The notes beneath the pieces are model-generated. The model did not search any database. It was given only the letters and a program-made list of their open reading frames with translations, and was not told where the DNA came from. 9,500 nt of DNA. It comes from an uncultured Microbacterium sp. Lineage in GTDB: Bacteria > Actinomycetota > Actinomycetes > Actinomycetales > Microbacteriaceae. The DNA lies in contig CANSLE010000071.1 of the NCBI GenBank assembly GCA_947647645.1, positions 1 to 9,500 on the forward strand, in the 5' to 3' direction. Made by a program: the position numbers and the translations under genes. Shown here piece after piece: positions 6,686 to 9,500 of this stretch (its first letter is position 1; each line of letters opens with the position of its first letter).

Positions 6686-7137
6686 CCGCCCTGCCGCAGC
6701 CCGAGCCGGGCGAGGTGGTAGTCACCGGTGATGAGTTGTGGTGGCGTCAGTGCCCCACCGGCCCCGCCTTTTACGACGAGGTCAAGGGCCAGCCGACGGA
6801 CCTGATGTTTCGCTGGACCGATGCTGACGAGGGCAAGTTGTCGGGAGCGCGCCAAACCAAGTCGACCGCGGAGGAGGCATACGTCCACCGAACCGAGGTT
6901 GAGAAAAAGCCCTCCGCCGGCACCTGGGGTATTGCCGCCTCTATTGCGGGCAAGGTGTCGAGTCAGCTCCTCGACGACTCGGCCAATCGCCCCGCACCTC
7001 CCGACTCGCCCCCTGGGCATACCTACCTGGATCTGCGGCACGTCTCCCTGGATTCAACCAGGGCTGCGAAAGACGAGCGAGAGCGCATACGCGCTCGACT
7101 CCTGATCGCCGCCAAGCGTCATCACCCGAAGGCCTAG
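6682..7137 (+). CDS. Hypothetical protein, second gene of the two-gene cassette
   Basis: A 151-residue protein with no membrane segment or known catalytic motif. GTG 6682 is the start because it overlaps the preceding TGA (GTGA), the usual sign of translational coupling; no independent Shine-Dalgarno is needed or evident. Visible blocks: WTDADEGKLSGARQTKSTAE (45-64), SAGTWGIAASI (78-88), LLDDS (96-100), PPGHTYLDLRHVS (110-122), and a basic C-terminal helix with many Arg and Lys (128-151). The order 'D-x-GKLS ... TAEEAY ... SAGTWG ... DDS ... PGHxxLDL' reminds me of a widespread family of small hypothetical proteins often next to a larger partner; that is recollection, not a search. The upstream gene is the likely partner. 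A hairpin follows the stop by 35 bases, suggesting the operon ends here. Confidence 0.82.
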   Translation: MTALPQPEPGEVVVTGDELWWRQCPTGPAFYDEVKGQPTDLMFRWTDADEGKLSGARQTKSTAEEAYVHRTEVEKKPSAGTWGIAASIAGKVSSQLLDDSANRPAPPDSPPGHTYLDLRHVSLDSTRAAKDERERIRARLLIAAKRHHPKA

Positions 7138-7172
7138 CTCCTAGAGCCGCGTCGCGCCTAAGTGCGCGCACC

Positions 7173-7198
7173 GCCAGAAGCGTGCGCTCGCGTCTGGC
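7173..7198 (+). terminator. Candidate terminator hairpin after the two-gene cassette
   Basis: GCCAGA (7173-7178) pairs with TCTGGC (7193-7198); after one A/G mismatch, GCG (7180-7182) pairs with CGC (7189-7191) around a six-base loop. No run of T follows (TCCAGTCCCT), so it would be a weak or factor-assisted terminator. It sits between the cassette and the left end of the insertion sequence. Confidence 0.4.
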
Positions 7199-7207
7199 TC
7201 CAGTCCC

Positions 7208-7213
7208 TCTAGG
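7208..7213. repeat. Left target-site copy of the IS481-family element
   Basis: TCTAGG directly precedes the left TGT end of the element and pairs with TCTAGA after the right end (8321-8326): five of six bases match. The Bordetella element IS481 is known to insert at NCTAGN with a 6-bp duplication, which fits; the last base has since differed. Confidence 0.6.
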
Positions 7214-8320
7214 TGTGATGTGCAGGGACGTTTTCGCGTGAATCGGATGTGATCTGCTGACGGGTGAAGGCCTCCCGTTGCGAGAGCGGAGCTGTCTAGG
7301 AACCGCTTCACGAACACAGGAGGCCTTCGTGTCCCACGCTAACGCTGCTCTCACCCCGCGCGCTCTTCTGCGGCTTGCCAAGCTCATCGTCGAGGAGCAT
7401 TGGCCGGTCGCCGTCGGGCGAAGATGTTCATGACCTCACCGCCGACCGCACGGAAGTGGGCGACCCGGTTGCGGACCGAAGAACCGATGGGGACGGCTGA
7501 TCGCTCCAGCCGTCCTCGGTCGATTCCGATCAAGACGCCGCCTGCTGTGGCGAAGCGGATCGTGAAAGCCCGGTGGCGTCGCCGGCTCGGGACCGCTCAG
7601 ATCGCTGGCGAACTCGGCGTTCCCGAGTCAACGATCCATGCGGCGCTAATGCGGGCGCGGATCAACCGGCTCAGCCACATCGACCGGGTCACCGGTGACC
7701 CACCCGCCCCTACGAGCATGACTATCCCGGGTCGCTGATTCACGTCGACGTGACCAAGTCCGGCAACATCACGGACCGCGGCGGCTCTCGATACGTGGGA
7801 AAGTATCAGCGCGACCGGACACGGGGGGCCCCGCGAAACGCACCGGCAAACGACACGCGGACTACGAACCCAACGTCGGCAACGCGTTCTTGCACACCGT
7901 CATCGACGACCACTCCCGCGTGGCCTACGTCGAGATCAAGCGCCGCTGAGAAAGCCGTCACCGCGATCGGGGTGCTCGAACGGGCCGTCGCATGGTTCGC
8001 GGACCGCGGCGTCACCGTCGAACGCGTCCTCTCAGACAACGGGTCCGCTTACAAGTCGCATGCCTGGCGCGATGCTTGCGCTGCGCTCGACGTCCGGCAC
8101 CACGCACCCTTCCCTACCGTCCGTCCGTAGACCGACGGGAAGATCGAGCGCTTCCACCGCACCCTCGCCGACGGCTCGGCCTACGCCCGCTTCTACTCGT
8201 CGGACACCGAGCGTCGCACCGCACTGCCAGGCTGGCTGCACTTCTACAATCACCACAGACACCACTCCGCAATCGGAGCCCCACCCATCAGCAGGCTCAA
8301 CAACCTGCCCGGACATTACA
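7214..8320 (+). mobile_element. Decayed IS481-family insertion sequence, about 1107 bp
   Basis: The ends are TGTGATGTGCAGGG (7214-7227) and, read inward on the other strand, TGTAATGTCCGGGC (8320-8307), matching at 10 of 14 positions: imperfect terminal inverted repeats starting TGT and ending ACA. The element is flanked by TCTAGG and TCTAGA, the NCTAGN type of target used by IS481. It contains one transposase gene reading left to right, now disrupted, preceded by a 115-base leader with a strong inverted repeat. Size and single-gene layout fit the family. Transposition from this copy is unlikely unless a transposase is supplied from elsewhere. Confidence 0.82.
7266..7328 (+). promoter_or_regulatory. 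10-bp inverted repeat covering the transposase ribosome-binding site
   Basis: GAAGGCCTCC (7266-7275) and GGAGGCCTTC (7319-7328) are exact reverse complements separated by 43 bases. The right arm contains most of the Shine-Dalgarno AGGAGG (7318-7323) and ends on the base before the GTG start (7329). Folding in mRNA would hide the ribosome-binding site. Such structures in other insertion sequences limit translation from transcripts that read in from outside; that role here is inferred. Confidence 0.6.
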
Positions 8321-8325
8321 TCTAG
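7329..8325 (+). pseudogene. IS481-family transposase, disrupted by frameshifts and a nonsense codon
   Basis: A DDE transposase that would cut and join the element ends. It starts at GTG 7329, five bases after AGGAGG, with the typical SHANAALTPRALLRLAKLIV. Reconstructed frames: 7329 to about 7403; then 7400-7705, which holds the helix-turn-helix region (ADRSSRPRSIPIKTPP, SHIDRVTGD); then about 7711-7828 (YEHDYPGSLIHVDVTKSGNI); then about 7829-7940 (KRTGKRHADYEPNVGNAFLH, IDDHSRVAYVEI); then about 7944 to the end. That makes four frameshifts. A TAG at 8128-8130 stands where the family has CAG in RPQTDGK. All three catalytic acids are still encoded: Asp at 7747-7749, Asp at 8035-8037 (SDNGSAY), Glu at 8146-8148 (KIERFHRTL). 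The end is ...LNNLPGHYI and then TAG at 8323-8325, a stop supplied by the CTAG target site rather than the element itself. Confidence 0.9.
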
Positions 8326-8361
8326 ACGCCCGGGGCGAGACATCTAGACGCCCGGGGCGAG
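8318..8361. repeat. Perfect tandem duplication of a 22-bp unit at the IS right end
   Basis: The bases 8318-8339 are repeated exactly at 8340-8361. Each unit begins with ACA (the terminal bases of the element), continues with TCTAGA and ends in CGCCCGGGGCGAG. The duplication therefore spans the junction between element and target and probably arose after insertion, for example by replication slippage. Confidence 0.92.
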
Positions 8362-8465
8362 CCCTAATGACGACAGCGGGCGCAATCATCGATGCGGCGC
8401 GCCCCGACTGACCGAAGATACTCAGGCTGTAGCCGTCGGTCGCCCGATAGGGCAGCCCAGTCCGT

Positions 8466-8471
8466 TATTTT
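8466..8471 (+). promoter_or_regulatory. Candidate -10 box for the membrane-anchored protein gene
   Basis: TATTTT (8466-8471) ends six bases before the GTG at 8478, again a leaderless arrangement. No clear -35 was seen. The upstream stretch 8362-8465 otherwise holds only a short GCCC-GATA-GGGC palindrome (8442-8453) and no gene that I can support. Confidence 0.35.
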
Positions 8472-8477
8472 CATGCT

Positions 8478-9038
8478 GTGGACGTGTGCAAAGACATCAT
8501 GGTGACTCTTGAGCAGGCGTCGCCCTGGAACGCGGTTACGGCTGTCACGTTGGCCGTCGCGGTGATTGGGCTCCTGGTGTCCACCATGACCTTCTGGCGG
8601 TCTCGACCTGGCCGCGTGCATTGGCAGGCTGGCTGGCGCGTCGCTCAAGGGCCGACTGTCCTACAGCTCGAGGTCGCGAACGTGGGTGCTGCTGATGCTC
8701 ACGAGGTCCAGATTCAGTGGATGCGAACTCCGCGCGCGATCGAGACAGGCGGCGGCTCTGGCGACAGGTGGGAGACGATCGCGCACCGAGACCGCTGGTC
8801 TTTCCTGGAGCGTCATTATGAGGGGTTCCGTCTGGAGGAGCGCATACGTGTGCGTCTGATCTGGCGTGAGGCTCCTGACCTCCACAAGCTGAAGAAGAGG
8901 CACATCTCATGGCGGGTCACGCCGCGGGCGAAAGAACTGCTCGCAAACACTCCCGGTGAGCTCCTCGACGATGCGATGCTCTCGAACGGGACCGGCTCAC
9001 CCCTTGACCGGAAGTACCGGGGCCCCGCGGGCAAGTAA
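8478..9038 (+). CDS. Hypothetical membrane-anchored protein
   Basis: A 186-residue protein of unknown function. It has a single hydrophobic segment near the N-terminus, AVTAVTLAVAVIGLLVST (19-36), followed by WRSRPGR (40-46), whose positive charge suggests the C-terminal bulk stays in the cytoplasm. There is no signal-peptidase site or lipobox. The soluble part begins with a beta-strand pattern, VLQLEVANVGAADAHEVQIQ (61-80), of the kind seen in Ig-like or similar sandwich folds, and is rich in Arg, Trp and Glu from 97 to 148. GTG 8478 was chosen because it follows TATTTT by six bases; ATG 8499 is an alternative start that keeps the membrane segment. The next gene starts 37 bases downstream on the same strand, so the two may be co-transcribed. 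Confidence 0.75.
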   Translation: MDVCKDIMVTLEQASPWNAVTAVTLAVAVIGLLVSTMTFWRSRPGRVHWQAGWRVAQGPTVLQLEVANVGAADAHEVQIQWMRTPRAIETGGGSGDRWETIAHRDRWSFLERHYEGFRLEERIRVRLIWREAPDLHKLKKRHISWRVTPRAKELLANTPGELLDDAMLSNGTGSPLDRKYRGPAGK

Positions 9039-9075
9039 TTGTCGTGACATCCTCACATCCACGAGGTAGGTCTGT

Positions 9076-9477
9076 TTGCATGCAAAGCTGATCCACGTGC
9101 ACGACATCTTCATGACCCTCAAGCTGGTGAATCGCCCCGACGAGGTGTTTCGCTTCAGGTCGCCGCGGCCGCGTGAGAAGGTGATCGAGCGACTGGTTCG
9201 TGACTATCAGGAGCGTCACGGCCAACCAGTGACATTCACCTTTGAAGAGGACGCAGTCTTTGACTACGGAGTGGTGCGGTGGTCACCGACGGGGGAGTCT
9301 GTCTCGCTAATCGTGTCTGCACCCTTGGGGCGCGATCTCACTTTCGGAAGGCTCGAGGATGCGTTTGGTGAGGAACTCCACGATCCCACCGGCCCCGCTT
9401 CGATCGAGATTACGTACTCGGGCGGCGAAGGTTCGGCGGTTATCGGGCTCTTCGTGAACGAGGGTGTAGCGGGTTGA
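9076..9477 (+). CDS. Small hypothetical protein
   Basis: A 133-residue acidic protein (121 residues if it starts at ATG 9112) that I do not recognise. TTG 9076 is preferred because GAGG (9063-9066) and AGG (9068-9070) lie at Shine-Dalgarno distance; ATG 9112 and GTG 9097 lack such a site. Visible features: a helix with several charges, PREKVIERLVRDYQERHG (32-49); then alternating strands, PVTFTFEEDAVFDYGVVRW (51-69) and VSLIVSAPLG (76-85); and SIEITYSGGEGSAVIGLFV (109-127) at the end. No membrane segment or cysteine. It follows the membrane-anchored protein gene by 37 bases and could act with it, but this is only inferred from spacing. Nothing is seen in the last 23 bases of the window. Confidence 0.65.
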   Translation: MHAKLIHVHDIFMTLKLVNRPDEVFRFRSPRPREKVIERLVRDYQERHGQPVTFTFEEDAVFDYGVVRWSPTGESVSLIVSAPLGRDLTFGRLEDAFGEELHDPTGPASIEITYSGGEGSAVIGLFVNEGVAG

Positions 9478-9500
9478 GCGCGTCGGAGTCCGGGTAGGGG

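Larger units (their letters stand above)
5490..9500. other. Putative accessory segment (genomic island), right end not in window
   Basis: Similarity to citrate synthase ends near 5489. From there rightward the sequence is visibly less GC-rich, uses codons avoided in the backbone genes (for example AAA, CTT, GTT, AGA in 5564-7137), and contains only one copy of the GGATGCC/GGCATCC heptamer (6113) against at least fifteen to the left. It carries genes of unknown function and a decayed insertion sequence. No integrase, tRNA or flanking direct repeat was seen, so the mechanism and exact edges are unknown. Confidence 0.65.

Noticed and set aside
7329..8325. Programmed frameshifting as an explanation for the split transposase
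   Set aside because: IS481 elements normally use a single frame. Four shifts in both directions plus a nonsense codon indicate decay, and no slippery heptamer with a stem was seen at the breaks.
7992..8411. Open frame overlapping the end of the transposase in another frame
   Set aside because: The product is Arg/Pro-rich, and the transposase similarity lies in a different frame over the same bases.
8367..8411. Tiny open frame of 14 codons after the IS
   Set aside because: No ribosome site and no recognisable sequence; too short to support.

Overview
The window looks like a chromosomal segment of a high-GC actinobacterium, probably a Microbacterium-like member of the Microbacteriaceae. The reasons are the strongly GC-biased third codon positions, an actinobacterial-type single-chain glycyl-tRNA synthetase, -10 boxes of the TANNNT type placed 6-7 bases before start codons (leaderless-style starts), and a dense scatter of the heptamer GGATGCC/GGCATCC. 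The genus is an inference; the class is well supported.

Backbone part (1 to about 5490). A large gene on the minus strand runs off the left edge (1-1568, at least 522 codons). It appears to fuse a nucleotidylyltransferase-like N-terminal domain to a SAM-dependent methyltransferase. It diverges from glycyl-tRNA synthetase (1693-3081, plus) across a short region with overlapping candidate -10 boxes and a perfect 8-bp hairpin. A triple 18-bp tandem repeat follows glyS, then a GNAT acetyltransferase (3205-3930, plus). Convergent to it lies a minus-strand pair: a citrate synthase of the CitA type (4554 to about 5489) and an HhH-GPD-type DNA repair-like protein (3982-4557), joined by an ATGA stop/start overlap.

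Accessory part (about 5490 to 9500). The citrate synthase lacks roughly its first 70-90 residues. At the point where its similarity stops, base composition and codon use change and the heptamer almost disappears. This is the left edge of an inserted accessory segment whose right edge is not in the window. It holds: (i) a two-gene cassette of unknown function, 5564-6685 and 6682-7137, with a 4-bp GTGA overlap and a likely leaderless promoter; (ii) a decayed IS481-family insertion sequence, 7214-8320, at a CTAG target, whose transposase has four frameshifts and a nonsense codon; (iii) two more genes of unknown function, a membrane-anchored protein (8478-9038) and a small acidic protein (9076-9477).

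Functionally, the backbone genes are housekeeping (translation, repair, central metabolism) with a couple of uncharacterised enzymes. The accessory genes show no recognisable catalytic domain. The overlapping pair 5564-7137 is the best candidate for an undescribed system: it sits in an island, is tightly coupled, and resembles, from memory only, hypothetical proteins seen in other bacteria. No tRNA, rRNA, CRISPR array or replication origin was seen. The longest non-coding stretch (7138-7328) holds a hairpin and the IS left end and leader.
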